64,000 bases of DNA from Gracilimonas sp040117685 (GTDB lineage Bacteria; Bacteroidota; Rhodothermia; Balneolales; Balneolaceae): NCBI RefSeq assembly GCF_040117685.2, contig NZ_JBEDYP020000014.1, forward strand, positions 186,001 through 250,000, in the 5' to 3' direction. Of this stretch, positions 33,478-42,523 are shown piece by piece; position 1 is the first letter of the stretch; every line of letters begins with the position of its first letter. The translations under genes were made by a program, and so were the position numbers. The notes below the pieces were generated by a model that was not told the origin of the DNA, made no database searches, and saw only the letters and a program-made list of their open reading frames with translations.

Positions 33478-35930
33478 ATAGCCAACCCCAGTTTTCGCGC
33501 TTTATAGCGCGTGGTTAAAAAGGTAAATACCATCACACTGATAGAACTGAGCGGCATCAGAATGGCTGCTACCAGTGGGGAGAGGTGTCCGGTAATGGCA
33601 AAGCCTAATCCAACCGTGTTATATAAAAGGGAAAGCACAAAACTCATGATGATGATATTCATGCTTCCCTGTGAAAATTCGATGAAGTTCTTCAGTTTTT
33701 TAAGTGATTTTCCTTCCAGAATGGCATCGCAGGCCGGAGAGAAGGAACTGATATCGTCAGACAGGGCAATCCCAAAATCACTTTGCTTTAAAGCTCCGGC
33801 ATCATTTAATCCATCCCCGATCATTACCACCTTTTGATGTTCTTTCTGAAGCTCCTTTAAAAACTCCAGTTTTTCTTCCGGTGATTTATTGAATAACAGG
33901 GATTGCTGATGTGCAAAATATCCTTCCAGCTCTTCTTTCTGCGATTCATTATCCCCGGAAATAAGATAGGTGAGAACGCTTGTTTTAAGGGACTGAAGAA
34001 GATCAGAAACCCCATTGCGGAGCCCTGCTTTAATGCCGAAGTATCCAAGGTATTCACCGTTAATGGATACATGTGCAACGGAACCGTTATAATCTGATTC
34101 AGCTACTTCTGAAAGAGGAGTTTTAGTTTGTTCAGCCAAAAAGGTCCGGGAACCAACACAGACAAAACATCCATCAAAAGAAGCAAAAATTCCTTTTCCG
34201 GATACTTCATAAAAACTGTCCGGTGAATGTTTGCCATAACCATGATCCTGAATGAAGGCGGCAATTTTCCGGCTTATGGGATGAACGGATTGGGCGCAGG
34301 CAGAGTAAATGAGAGATTTTTCCTCTCCAGATAAAGCAATGCCTTTAAAGATAACTGTGGCTTCTTCCTTATTTGTTAAGGTGCCGGTTTTGTCAAAAAC
34401 CACAGCGGATGCTTTTGATAAGTTTTCGAGAAGCAGGTGATTCTTGACGAACAGTCCGTTCAGCGATAATACGTTTAATGCAGATCCTAATGTGAAGGGA
34501 GTTGAAAGAGCAAGAGCACAAGGGCAGGCAATAATAAGCACGGCTGTAAAAACTGATAAGGCCATTTCCATACCGGCCGTTTGCAACCAATACATACCCG
34601 CAAGGGCAGAAATTCCTAAAACAGCTACTGTGAAGAATGGACTGATTCGATCGGCAAAGCTGGTCAGTTTCAGCTCTTTATCATTATTGGTGAATGCCTC
34701 GTGATTCCAAAGTTTGGTGAGATAACTGTTTTCAACTTCTTCTTCTGTTTTAAAAGAAGCAGAAGCCCCGATCAATTTTGCTCCGGCATAAATGAGCTCA
34801 CCTCTAGAGACTTCAACCGGGTCAGATTCACCGGTAATAAAACTGTAATCTACAAATGCTTTCTCAGTAAGAAGGGTGGAATCGCAGGGAACCATTTCCT
34901 GATTGCGGAGCCTGATTTCCATTCCCGGAACCAGCTTATCCAAGGAAACAGATTTTTCAGCACCGGAATTCTCACTCACATTAATGGCAATGGGTAGATA
35001 TGATTTGTAGTCGCGGTTAAAAGAAAGGCGGTTGAATGTTTTCTGCTGAACCAGTTTTCCAATCAGCAAAAAGAAAATGAGCCCGGTAAAGGAATCCATA
35101 TATCCGGTTCCGGTTCCGCTCACGATTTCATAAAAACTTCTTCCAAAAAGAGCGAGGATACCAATGGAAATGGGAACGTCCAGGTTCACCCCTCGCTGAC
35201 TCAAAGCCGCAAATGCGGATTTCAGGTAATCGCTGCTGCTATAAATAAGCACCGGAAGGGCAAGCACGATATTCAGGACTCCGAAGAAAATGTGAAACTG
35301 TCCGCCGAGTCCACTGTTACCAGTATCCAGATAATCAGGAAAACTGAATAACATGATATTTCCAAAAGCAAAACCAGCAACGCCAAGTTTTAGCCAAAGA
35401 GATCGGTTTTGGTGAGATTTGGAGGTTGTGGCATCCAGCTTGTCGAGCCGGATTTCCGGCTCGTACCCAATAGTGGTTAATTGCTCAACAACTTTGCGCA
35501 GGGACGTAGATTCGGTATCAATAAGTACATCCAGTTCACGCTTTAGAAAATTGACTTTGGTTTGCAGAATGCCGGAATCCAGTCTCTGTAGATTTTCAAG
35601 CAGCCAAACACAGGAGGTACAGTGAATATTCGGAATGTATAAAGAAACAGAGAGCTGCTGCTGGTTTTGAAAATCGGCTATCCGTGAAATTACCTCTTCA
35701 TCTTCCAGGTAATCGAACCGGGTGCGGGAGCGGGTATTTCTGAGGTTGATGCCGGGATTGCTTTCCAGGTCGTAGTAAGAGCAAAGGCCGCTTTCATCCA
35801 GAATCTGATAAGCCGTTTGGCATCCGGTACAACAAAAAGACTTTTTCTGAAAGTGTACAGTGGATTCCTGACATACTTCGCCACAGTGGTAGCATACTTC
35901 TGTTGATATGGTTGCCCCCGGGTTGGTCAT
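33468..35930 (-). CDS. ccoI: CcoI/FixI-type copper-exporting P-type ATPase
   Basis: 820 aa from the ATG at 35928-35930, which overlaps the rrf2 stop as ATGA; a longer frame from 35981 runs inside rrf2. The N-terminus has a Cys-rich zinc-ribbon-like part (CYHCGEVC...CCTGCQ) that is usual for FixI. An HMA domain (NIHCTSCVWLLENL) follows. The membrane motif is CPCALALSTPF, the phosphorylation site DKTGTLT and the hinge GDGLNDAGAL. The CPC motif indicates Cu(I). It delivers copper to periplasmic assembly of cbb3 oxidase. The unusual gene order puts the pump and ccoS ahead of the oxidase. Confidence 0.95.
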   Translation of the reverse strand: MTNPGATISTEVCYHCGEVCQESTVHFQKKSFCCTGCQTAYQILDESGLCSYYDLESNPGINLRNTRSRTRFDYLEDEEVISRIADFQNQQQLSVSLYIPNIHCTSCVWLLENLQRLDSGILQTKVNFLKRELDVLIDTESTSLRKVVEQLTTIGYEPEIRLDKLDATTSKSHQNRSLWLKLGVAGFAFGNIMLFSFPDYLDTGNSGLGGQFHIFFGVLNIVLALPVLIYSSSDYLKSAFAALSQRGVNLDVPISIGILALFGRSFYEIVSGTGTGYMDSFTGLIFFLLIGKLVQQKTFNRLSFNRDYKSYLPIAINVSENSGAEKSVSLDKLVPGMEIRLRNQEMVPCDSTLLTEKAFVDYSFITGESDPVEVSRGELIYAGAKLIGASASFKTEEEVENSYLTKLWNHEAFTNNDKELKLTSFADRISPFFTVAVLGISALAGMYWLQTAGMEMALSVFTAVLIIACPCALALSTPFTLGSALNVLSLNGLFVKNHLLLENLSKASAVVFDKTGTLTNKEEATVIFKGIALSGEEKSLIYSACAQSVHPISRKIAAFIQDHGYGKHSPDSFYEVSGKGIFASFDGCFVCVGSRTFLAEQTKTPLSEVAESDYNGSVAHVSINGEYLGYFGIKAGLRNGVSDLLQSLKTSVLTYLISGDNESQKEELEGYFAHQQSLLFNKSPEEKLEFLKELQKEHQKVVMIGDGLNDAGALKQSDFGIALSDDISSFSPACDAILEGKSLKKLKNFIEFSQGSMNIIIMSFVLSLLYNTVGLGFAITGHLSPLVAAILMPLSSISVMVFTFLTTRYKARKLGLAIWK

Positions 35931-36394
35931 TGGTTGAATGAAGGGACTCCATTTGAGAATTGCAAACGTAAGTCGAACCATTTCTGAGACATACGTTTAT
36001 CAACCTGATCAAATGTAGTGTCTTTAAGCCATTGTTCAATCTTCTTTCGTTCTACAGACCAAAACTGGTGAAAGGGGCACGGTTCGATATGTCCGCAACC
36101 CTCAATGCCCATAAAACACTTATTAAAGAACTCAACGCCATCAATAGCAGCGATTACATCCATCAGACTGACTTGGTCAACCGACTTGGCAAGGTAAACC
36201 CCACCATTAAGTCCTCTACGGGATTTAAGGATGCCCGGTTCTTTTAGCTTAGCCAGTATCTGAGATAGATAAGCTGTTGGGCAATTCAACGATTTTGATA
36301 ACTGTGAGGCCGAAACAGCTCCATCATCCGCACTCTTGGAGATAGCAATAATGGCAGAAATGGCGTATTGAGCCCCTTGTGATATTAACCGCAT
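35927..36394 (-). CDS. Rrf2 family transcriptional regulator with three cluster-type cysteines
   Basis: 155 aa from ATG 36392-36394 (the codon two places upstream is TTG and is less likely). An N-terminal winged helix (residues 5-65; ASQLSKSLNCPTAYLSQILAKL, RRGLNGGVYLA) matches Rrf2. C93, C100 and C106 (KCFMGIEGCGHIEPCPF) sit almost exactly where E. coli IscR has its cluster cysteines C92, C98 and C104. An Fe-S cofactor and O2, NO or redox sensing are therefore likely. It is the first gene of the cbb3 operon and overlaps ccoI. A perfect inverted repeat lies upstream. Confidence 0.93.
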   Translation of the reverse strand: MRLISQGAQYAISAIIAISKSADDGAVSASQLSKSLNCPTAYLSQILAKLKEPGILKSRRGLNGGVYLAKSVDQVSLMDVIAAIDGVEFFNKCFMGIEGCGHIEPCPFHQFWSVERKKIEQWLKDTTFDQVDKRMSQKWFDLRLQFSNGVPSFNQ

Positions 36395-36421
36395 AGGCAA
36401 TCGATAAATAAATATTCATAT

Positions 36422-36439
36422 TCTAATATCAATATTAGA
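36422..36439. promoter_or_regulatory. Candidate Rrf2 operator
   Basis: Perfect inverted repeat TCTAATAT-CA-ATATTAGA, 8-bp arms with a 2-bp centre, 28 bp upstream of the rrf2 start codon and in the divergent gap to the acetyl-CoA hydrolase gene. Rrf2 proteins bind AT-rich inverted repeats near their own promoters. Assignment rests on symmetry and position only. Confidence 0.5.
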
Positions 36440-36539
36440 TTTTAAGAAGATTTATAATTCCGATCAACAGAAGGAGGGATAATTTTAGACATTTAGAATT
36501 TTTCTAAATATTGGGGCTGTCTTAAAAATATATTCACAA

Positions 36540-36553
36540 TTGATATATATCAT
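36540..36553. promoter_or_regulatory. FNR/CRP-like site upstream of the acetyl-CoA hydrolase gene
   Basis: TTGATATATATCAT matches the FNR consensus TTGAT-N4-ATCAA at nine of ten positions. It lies 29 bp before the ATG at 36583. In an AT-rich gap a near-match can arise by chance, and no FNR-family gene is in the window. Confidence 0.3.
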
Positions 36554-36582
36554 TTGCGAAATCAAAATCAAAGATACATCCT

Positions 36583-37857
36583 ATGATCGAATATCAGACA
36601 GCAGAAGAGGCAGTAAAGGCTATTAAATCAGGAGACCGGGTATTTATTCATGGCGTTTCGGCCACTCCGATTCCCCTTGTAAAGGCAATGACAAACCGTC
36701 ATTCAGAACTAAAAGATGTGGAAGTCATTCATTTGCATACTGAAGGTCCGGCCCCATATGCCGATCCTGAATTCAAAGACAGCTTTTTTGTAAATGCTCT
36801 TTTTGTAGGAGCTAACGTAAGGAAAGCGGTAAATGAAGGGCGGGGTGATTACGTCCCGGTTTTCCTGAGTGAAGTTCCCTACCTGTTCCGAAATAATATT
36901 CTATCCCTTGATGTGGCACTGGTTCATGTTTCCCCACCCGATAACCATGGCTACTGCTCGCTGGGTGTTTCTGTGGATGCAGCTTTGGCCGCTGTACAAT
37001 CAGCCGGGTATGTAATTGCACAGGTTAACCCTAATATGCCGCGTACGCATGGGGATGGACTCATCCATGTCAACGAAATTGATGCCCTGGTTGAAGCCAA
37101 CGAGCCTTTGCCCGAACAGGTTGCTCCTGAACCCAACGAGGCCGAACTTAAAATCGGGAAGTATTGTGCAGAACTGATTGATGACGGTGCAACCATGCAA
37201 ATGGGAATCGGGGCTATACCCAACGCGGTTTTAACAAGCCTGACGAACCATAAAGATCTGGGCGTACACACCGAAATGTTTTCAGACGGAGTGATTGAGC
37301 TGGTTGAAAAGGGAGTGATTAACGGGCGAAAGAAGAAAATTCACCCTGGCAAAATCGTAAGCGGATTTGTGATGGGATCAAAGAAGACCTATGATTTTAT
37401 AGACGATAACCCGGCCGTGGCCATGCTCGATATCGCTTATATCAACGACACAGCCGTGATACGACGTAACCCAAAAGTAACGGCCATTAATAGTGCTGTG
37501 GAAGTAGATTTGACAGGCCAGGTTTGTGCCGATTCCATTGGTACATATCATTATTCAGGGGTTGGCGGGCAAATGGATTTCATTCGGGGAGCTTCGCTTT
37601 CGCCGGGAGGTAAGCCCATCATCGCACTGCCTTCAACAACCAATAAAGGAATCAGCAGAATAGTGCCATTCCTGAAACAGGGGGCCGGTGTGGTAACTAC
37701 TCGTGCTCACGTTCATTACGTTGTGACTGAATATGGAGTGGCTAATTTATACGGTAAAAACTTATGTCAGCGGGCAAAAGCTCTGACCGGAATTGCACAC
37801 CCTGATCACCGCGAAGCGTTAGAGGAAGCGATACATGTAAGGTTCAATAAAAAATAG
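36583..37857 (+). CDS. Acetyl-CoA hydrolase / 4-hydroxybutyrate CoA-transferase family protein
   Basis: 424-aa class I CoA-transferase. Catalytic glutamate E231 sits in GVHTEMFSDGVIELVEKG. The C-terminal part has GVGGQMDFIRGASLSPGGKPIIALP and VVTEYGVANLYGKNL, as in Cat1/4-HB CoA-transferases and acetyl-CoA hydrolases. It would move CoA between acetate and another acid or release acetate. It is divergent from the rrf2-cbb3 operon over a shared 188-bp gap, so oxygen or redox control of both is possible. Donor and acceptor cannot be read from the sequence. Confidence 0.9.
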   Translation: MIEYQTAEEAVKAIKSGDRVFIHGVSATPIPLVKAMTNRHSELKDVEVIHLHTEGPAPYADPEFKDSFFVNALFVGANVRKAVNEGRGDYVPVFLSEVPYLFRNNILSLDVALVHVSPPDNHGYCSLGVSVDAALAAVQSAGYVIAQVNPNMPRTHGDGLIHVNEIDALVEANEPLPEQVAPEPNEAELKIGKYCAELIDDGATMQMGIGAIPNAVLTSLTNHKDLGVHTEMFSDGVIELVEKGVINGRKKKIHPGKIVSGFVMGSKKTYDFIDDNPAVAMLDIAYINDTAVIRRNPKVTAINSAVEVDLTGQVCADSIGTYHYSGVGGQMDFIRGASLSPGGKPIIALPSTTNKGISRIVPFLKQGAGVVTTRAHVHYVVTEYGVANLYGKNLCQRAKALTGIAHPDHREALEEAIHVRFNKK

Positions 37858-37944
37858 AAAGGCCGCAAGTGAGTTAGAGCCTTTTCTTAAATAATCGTAC
37901 CTTTGGACTTTCTGAAACCCTAACGCTTCAATCACTCCATCGGA

Positions 37945-40182
37945 ATGTCGCAAACAACGATTCAAGAACCGGAAGTAACGCTCGAACTGGCCGAAGAACA
38001 CGGCCTGAATGCTGAAGAATATGAAATGATTAAATCCCGATTAGGTCGGGTGCCAACCTTCACCGAACTGGGCGTTTATTCCGTGATGTGGAGTGAGCAT
38101 TGCTCGTACAAAAACTCCATTGTAGAACTCAAAAAGCTTCCTTCTGAAGGAGAAAATTTATTGGTGGGAGCCGGTGAAGAAAATGCCGGGTTGGTTGATT
38201 TAGGTGACGGACTCGGATGTGCTTTCAAAATTGAAAGTCATAACCACCCTTCAGCTATTGAACCTTACCAGGGTGCGGCAACAGGAGTGGGTGGTATTCA
38301 TCGCGATATTTTTACCATGGGAGCCCGCCCGGTGGCAAGTTTGAATTCTCTGCGATTCGGCTCGATGGATAACCCGCGCGTCCGCTATCTGCTGGACGGT
38401 GTGGTTCGGGGTATCGGAGATTATGGAAACTCATTCGGAGTACCTGTAATTGCCGGAGAAGTTTGCTTTGATGAAAGTTACGAAGGCAATCCTTTGGTTA
38501 ATGCCATGAGTATCGGACTGGTGAAAGAAGGCGAGACCGCTTCAGCCATTTCCAAAGGAATTGGGAACCCTGTGATTATTGTAGGGGCAAGCACAGGCCG
38601 GGATGGAATTCACGGAGCTACTTTTGCTTCGGAAGAAATCAGTGAAGAAAGTGAAGCCAAGCGACCGAGTGTTCAGGTTGGAGATCCGTTTACCGAAAAG
38701 TTGCTGCTTGAAGCCAGCCTCGAAGTATTAAAAACCGGCGCAGTAATTGGCATGCAGGATATGGGAGCGGCCGGTATTGCCTGCTCTACCTCTGAGATGA
38801 CGGCCAAAGGCGGGCAGGGGATGAAAATTGATTTGGATAAAGTGCCGGCTCGTGAAGACGGGATGACTGCCTATGAACTGCTGCTGTCTGAAAGTCAGGA
38901 GCGCATGCTGATTGTGGCTGAAAAAGGCCGCGAGCAGGAAGTGATTGACGTGTATGAAAAGTGGGACCTGCATGGTGTGGTTATTGGGGAAGTGGTAGAT
39001 ACCGAAAATGTAACGTACTGGAAAGGCGGCGAGATCAAAGCCGATATCCCGGCCGACCATCTGGTACTAGGCGGAGGAGCTCCCCGGTATATCCGTGAGA
39101 CGAAAAAACCGGCTTACCTGGACGAAGTACAGAACTTTGATATCGACTCACTGGATCATCATGACAATTATTCCGAAACCGTAACCCGACTGCTTGGTTC
39201 GCCTAATATTGCATCCAAACGGTGGGTACACGAGCAGTATGACACCATGGTTCGGACCAACACGGTAACCGGGCCCGGAGCTTCAGACTCGGGAGTGATT
39301 CGCATCAAGGGCAGTAAAAAAGGTTTGGTAGCCAAAACCGACTGTAACGGGCGGTATGTATATCTGAATCCACGTAAAGGAGGACAGATTGCCGTGGCAG
39401 AATCGGCACGGAATGTAGTCTGTTCCGGCGCCAAACCCATGGCCATCACCAACTGCCTGAATTTTGGAAATCCCTATAAGCCGGAAGTGTACTGGACCTT
39501 TAAGGAAGCATTGGGTGGGATGGCAGATGCTTGTCGTACTCTCAACACCCCGGTAACCGGTGGAAATGTAAGTTTCTACAATGAAAATCCTAACAGCGCG
39601 ATTTTCCCTTCACCCATCATCGGGATGTTAGGAGTAATTGAAGACGTGGAAAAACATGTAATGACTCCCGGCTTCAAAAAAGAAGGAGATGTCGTTCTCT
39701 ATATCGGAGCCGACCGAAAAGGACTGGGTGGAAGTGAATATCTTAAAACCATCCATGAGCTCACCACCGGCGATGCCCCGGAAATTGACCTGGATTTTGA
39801 AGTGAACTTGCAACAAGCATTATTGACGGCTATTCAAACCGGACTGGTTACAGCTGCTCACGACGTATCCGATGGCGGGCTGGCAATTGCTCTGGCTGAG
39901 ATGGCTATTTTCGGGAAGAGAGGTGCCGAAGTTTCAGTGGAAACCATGAAAGGCTCAACGCATGAAATTCTATTCAGTGAAGCACAATCAGGAGTGGTTA
40001 TAACCATTCCGGCTGCCGAATTGCAAACCGCTAAACATCACTTTGAGAAAGCAAACGTACCTATGTTTGAATTAGGTGTGGTTAAAGGGAACAAGCTGGA
40101 AATCAAAGATCTGGTTTCGTTAGATGTAGCGGCTGCCGAGAAGACCTATGAAAGCGTTATTCCTGAAGCAATGGAAGCCTGA
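37945..40182 (+). CDS. purL: Phosphoribosylformylglycinamidine synthase, small-type PurL subunit
   Basis: 745-aa PurL of the three-subunit type (with PurS and PurQ elsewhere), much shorter than the roughly 1290-aa fused enzyme. It makes FGAM from FGAR, glutamine and ATP in purine synthesis. Seen: VMWSEHCSYKNS (residues about 47-59, substrate-binding), KIESHNHPSAIEPYQGAATGVGG (about 92-114), QDMGAAGIACSTSEM (about 270-285), and GGNVSFYNE and AAHDVSDGGLAIAL in the second half. Probably with the gene upstream in the same direction (87-bp gap), but the two are not functionally linked. Confidence 0.97.
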   Translation: MSQTTIQEPEVTLELAEEHGLNAEEYEMIKSRLGRVPTFTELGVYSVMWSEHCSYKNSIVELKKLPSEGENLLVGAGEENAGLVDLGDGLGCAFKIESHNHPSAIEPYQGAATGVGGIHRDIFTMGARPVASLNSLRFGSMDNPRVRYLLDGVVRGIGDYGNSFGVPVIAGEVCFDESYEGNPLVNAMSIGLVKEGETASAISKGIGNPVIIVGASTGRDGIHGATFASEEISEESEAKRPSVQVGDPFTEKLLLEASLEVLKTGAVIGMQDMGAAGIACSTSEMTAKGGQGMKIDLDKVPAREDGMTAYELLLSESQERMLIVAEKGREQEVIDVYEKWDLHGVVIGEVVDTENVTYWKGGEIKADIPADHLVLGGGAPRYIRETKKPAYLDEVQNFDIDSLDHHDNYSETVTRLLGSPNIASKRWVHEQYDTMVRTNTVTGPGASDSGVIRIKGSKKGLVAKTDCNGRYVYLNPRKGGQIAVAESARNVVCSGAKPMAITNCLNFGNPYKPEVYWTFKEALGGMADACRTLNTPVTGGNVSFYNENPNSAIFPSPIIGMLGVIEDVEKHVMTPGFKKEGDVVLYIGADRKGLGGSEYLKTIHELTTGDAPEIDLDFEVNLQQALLTAIQTGLVTAAHDVSDGGLAIALAEMAIFGKRGAEVSVETMKGSTHEILFSEAQSGVVITIPAAELQTAKHHFEKANVPMFELGVVKGNKLEIKDLVSLDVAAAEKTYESVIPEAMEA

Positions 40183-40194
40183 TAAAACATAAGG

Positions 40195-41040
40195 TTAAGC
40201 TGACCGGAAATGAGCTCTTTTGTTAGAAATAGATAGAGCCGCGAGCTTAGGTACGGTAAAGTTCATATCAAGGAATTCTTTTGGGGTGATCCCGATTACT
40301 TTCTTGAAATCTTTGATCATATGGCTCTGGTCAAAATAGCCCAAATCATATCCCATTTCCGTGAGGCTTGAGCCGGAAAAAATTAACTGATTGAGTAGGT
40401 AATTAAAGCGGATCAGGTTGGCATATTGTTTGGGGGAAAGTCCGGTAGCATGCTTGAAATTCTTCTCGAGGGTAGATTTATGCATCCCGAAAGAGTCACA
40501 GAATTTTGAGATAGTAACCCCACCTTGTCTTTTTATCACCTCGGCAATAAAAGCTGAAATAATGTGATCTTGCTTTGGCTCTTTAACCTGACTGACAAGC
40601 CAAGAGTTTATCTTCTCAATAATTTTGGGAGCAGATGTATTCTTTAAAGCTTCATCCATGGCAAGGTCAGCCAATTCCGGCATTAGCTGCTGCAGGGGGT
40701 ATCCGACTTCACTCAATTCTTGCAGGCTAATTCCTGTCAACTGTTGAATGGCTCCCGGTTTGAACCGCATACCCAAACATTTTGTGAATGGTCTTTGATA
40801 CACCTTTACTGCTTTTCTGAATGCCGGAACCAAGCTACAATATTCAACTAAATGCTTTTCACGGTTCTCTTCATCGTCCCGCAGGTAATTACCGTTCAGC
40901 ATAAAGATAGCATCCGTGTTACCATCGGGAATGATGAAATCGAAATCCTGCTCAAAGTCATGTGGATGGAGTGTACTTACCCAATAAGATTCCACAAGAT
41001 AGCTGACAGAAGCCGGCGCGGCATATTCAACATAATCCAT
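40195..41040 (-). CDS. AraC family transcriptional regulator
   Basis: 281 aa. An N-terminal AraC-binding-like domain (DFDFIIPDGNTDAIFMLNG; DUF6597-like) is followed by a C-terminal double HTH (residues 175-270, with GLSPKQYANLIRFNYLL, LTEMGYDLGYFDQSHMIKDFKKVIGITPKEFL). It has a strong Shine-Dalgarno (AGGAGGAG at 41045-41052). Divergent from the secreted protein/hydrolase genes that begin at 41181, its likeliest targets. Ligand unknown. Confidence 0.92.
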   Translation of the reverse strand: MDYVEYAAPASVSYLVESYWVSTLHPHDFEQDFDFIIPDGNTDAIFMLNGNYLRDDEENREKHLVEYCSLVPAFRKAVKVYQRPFTKCLGMRFKPGAIQQLTGISLQELSEVGYPLQQLMPELADLAMDEALKNTSAPKIIEKINSWLVSQVKEPKQDHIISAFIAEVIKRQGGVTISKFCDSFGMHKSTLEKNFKHATGLSPKQYANLIRFNYLLNQLIFSGSSLTEMGYDLGYFDQSHMIKDFKKVIGITPKEFLDMNFTVPKLAALSISNKRAHFRSA

Positions 41041-41180
41041 AAAATGTGACTCCTCCTATGTTGTTCGTGTATTTCAACGCAAAACAATAGTGAATGTTAG
41101 CGAGAAATTCGTCTTTTTTACAAGGGTATTACTAAACAGTTTGTGTATGATAGTGCCAACTTTCAAATAATGATTCTGCT

Positions 41181-41699
41181 ATGAAAATATTACTGACTCT
41201 TATAATTATGATTTTGGCAATTACCGGTAATTCATTTGCACAAACAAGTGTACAGGAACTGGAAGCATACTTTGATTTCTGGGTGGGGGAATGGGAACTG
41301 TCGTGGACTGATAATCAGGGAAAGGAAGGGGCCGGAACCAACACCATCGAGAGAATATTGGACGGAGTGGTTATTCAGGAAAACTTTATGGCTACAGAAG
41401 GTGCCCTTGAAGGATATAAAGGCCGGAGTGTATCGGTTTATAACCCGCAGCGACAATCCTGGCATCAGGCCTGGGTAGATAATCAGGGTGGTTATATTGA
41501 CCTAAAGGGATCGGTTGATGGCAATCAACGAATATTTCAAACAGCCGAACGACCGGGACCACAGGGAGGTACCATCATTAACCGAATGGTATTTTATGAT
41601 ATCAATAAAGATTCTTTTACCTGGGATTGGGAATCATCTCAGGATGGAGGAGAGAGCTGGTCGCTCAACTGGAGAATATTTTATCAACGGGTGAAATGA
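41181..41699 (+). CDS. Secreted DUF1579-like protein
   Basis: 172 aa with a signal peptide (cleavage near AFAQ, residue 20) and a lipocalin-like beta-domain: LEAYFDFWVGEWELSW at the N-terminus, then DGVVIQENF, GYKGRSVSVYNPQRQSWHQAWVD and NRMVFYDINKDSFTW. These features fit DUF1579 and similar 'lipocalin-like' proteins with no known function. Its stop overlaps the next start (ATGA), indicating an operon with the following hydrolase. Confidence 0.8.
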   Translation: MKILLTLIIMILAITGNSFAQTSVQELEAYFDFWVGEWELSWTDNQGKEGAGTNTIERILDGVVIQENFMATEGALEGYKGRSVSVYNPQRQSWHQAWVDNQGGYIDLKGSVDGNQRIFQTAERPGPQGGTIINRMVFYDINKDSFTWDWESSQDGGESWSLNWRIFYQRVK

Positions 41700-42481
41700 A
41701 CAGAAAAACATTCAAAATAGTAACTCAAGCATTGCTTGTTGTACTAATTTTTAGCTGCACAGTTAAGCAGGGAGATGAAAAAAAGCTCAAAGAAGTAAGT
41801 TTTTTAACTTCTGACTCAGTCAAAATATTCGGTAACCTTTATATAGAAAACTCAGGTTCTCCATTGATTTTATTATTTCATCAAGGTGGATCGAATTCAA
41901 GAGCAGAGTATAATCCAATCATCCCTAAGTTACACAAGGAAGGCTATAACATCCTGGCAATAGACCAGCGATTGGGCGGACAAACATATGGTATGTACAA
42001 CCGAACCATAGCCAAGTTTAAAACTAACCCCCACACCTACTGTGATGCGTATAAAGATCTTGAAGCTGCACTTAATTATGTAAAAAGTAGCTCGCAATTT
42101 TCAGGTGATATCATTGCATGGGGAAGCAGTTACAGTGGTACATTGGCTATTCAGTTAGGAGCCAAAAACGATTCACTCATTAAAGGAGTCATTGCATTCT
42201 CGCCGGCTTCGGGAGGACCGATGGCACCCTGTAAGCCGGATGAATATTTGAAAAATATGGAAATGCCTGTATTGGTGGTGAGACCAAAAAGTGAAGCAGA
42301 AATTGAAAGTGTTAAGGATCAATTAAGAATAGTTAATGAAAGTGGACATCAGTTTTACCTGGCTGAAAATGGAGTTCATGGGTCTTCATTGCTGGTACAA
42401 AAAAGGGTTGGGCACGATGTAGAAGAGAGCTGGAATGTAATTCTGGATTTCATTTCAGAAACTACGGGCTATAATAACTGA
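41696..42481 (+). CDS. Alpha/beta hydrolase lipoprotein
   Basis: 261 aa from ATG 41696; this start gives a lipoprotein signal (lipobox IFSC, Cys near residue 20) and an ATGA overlap with the gene before. Oxyanion strand LILLFHQGGSNSRAEY; nucleophile elbow AWGSSYSGTLAI (small-X-Ser-X-small); possible catalytic His in ENGVHGSSLL. Resembles dienelactone hydrolase-like proteins. Anchored in the periplasm-facing membrane. Substrate unknown. Confidence 0.85.
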   Translation: MNRKTFKIVTQALLVVLIFSCTVKQGDEKKLKEVSFLTSDSVKIFGNLYIENSGSPLILLFHQGGSNSRAEYNPIIPKLHKEGYNILAIDQRLGGQTYGMYNRTIAKFKTNPHTYCDAYKDLEAALNYVKSSSQFSGDIIAWGSSYSGTLAIQLGAKNDSLIKGVIAFSPASGGPMAPCKPDEYLKNMEMPVLVVRPKSEAEIESVKDQLRIVNESGHQFYLAENGVHGSSLLVQKRVGHDVEESWNVILDFISETTGYNN

Positions 42482-42523
42482 CAGAATATGTTAATGTAAA
42501 ATCAACGATTACTTGCTTGTACT

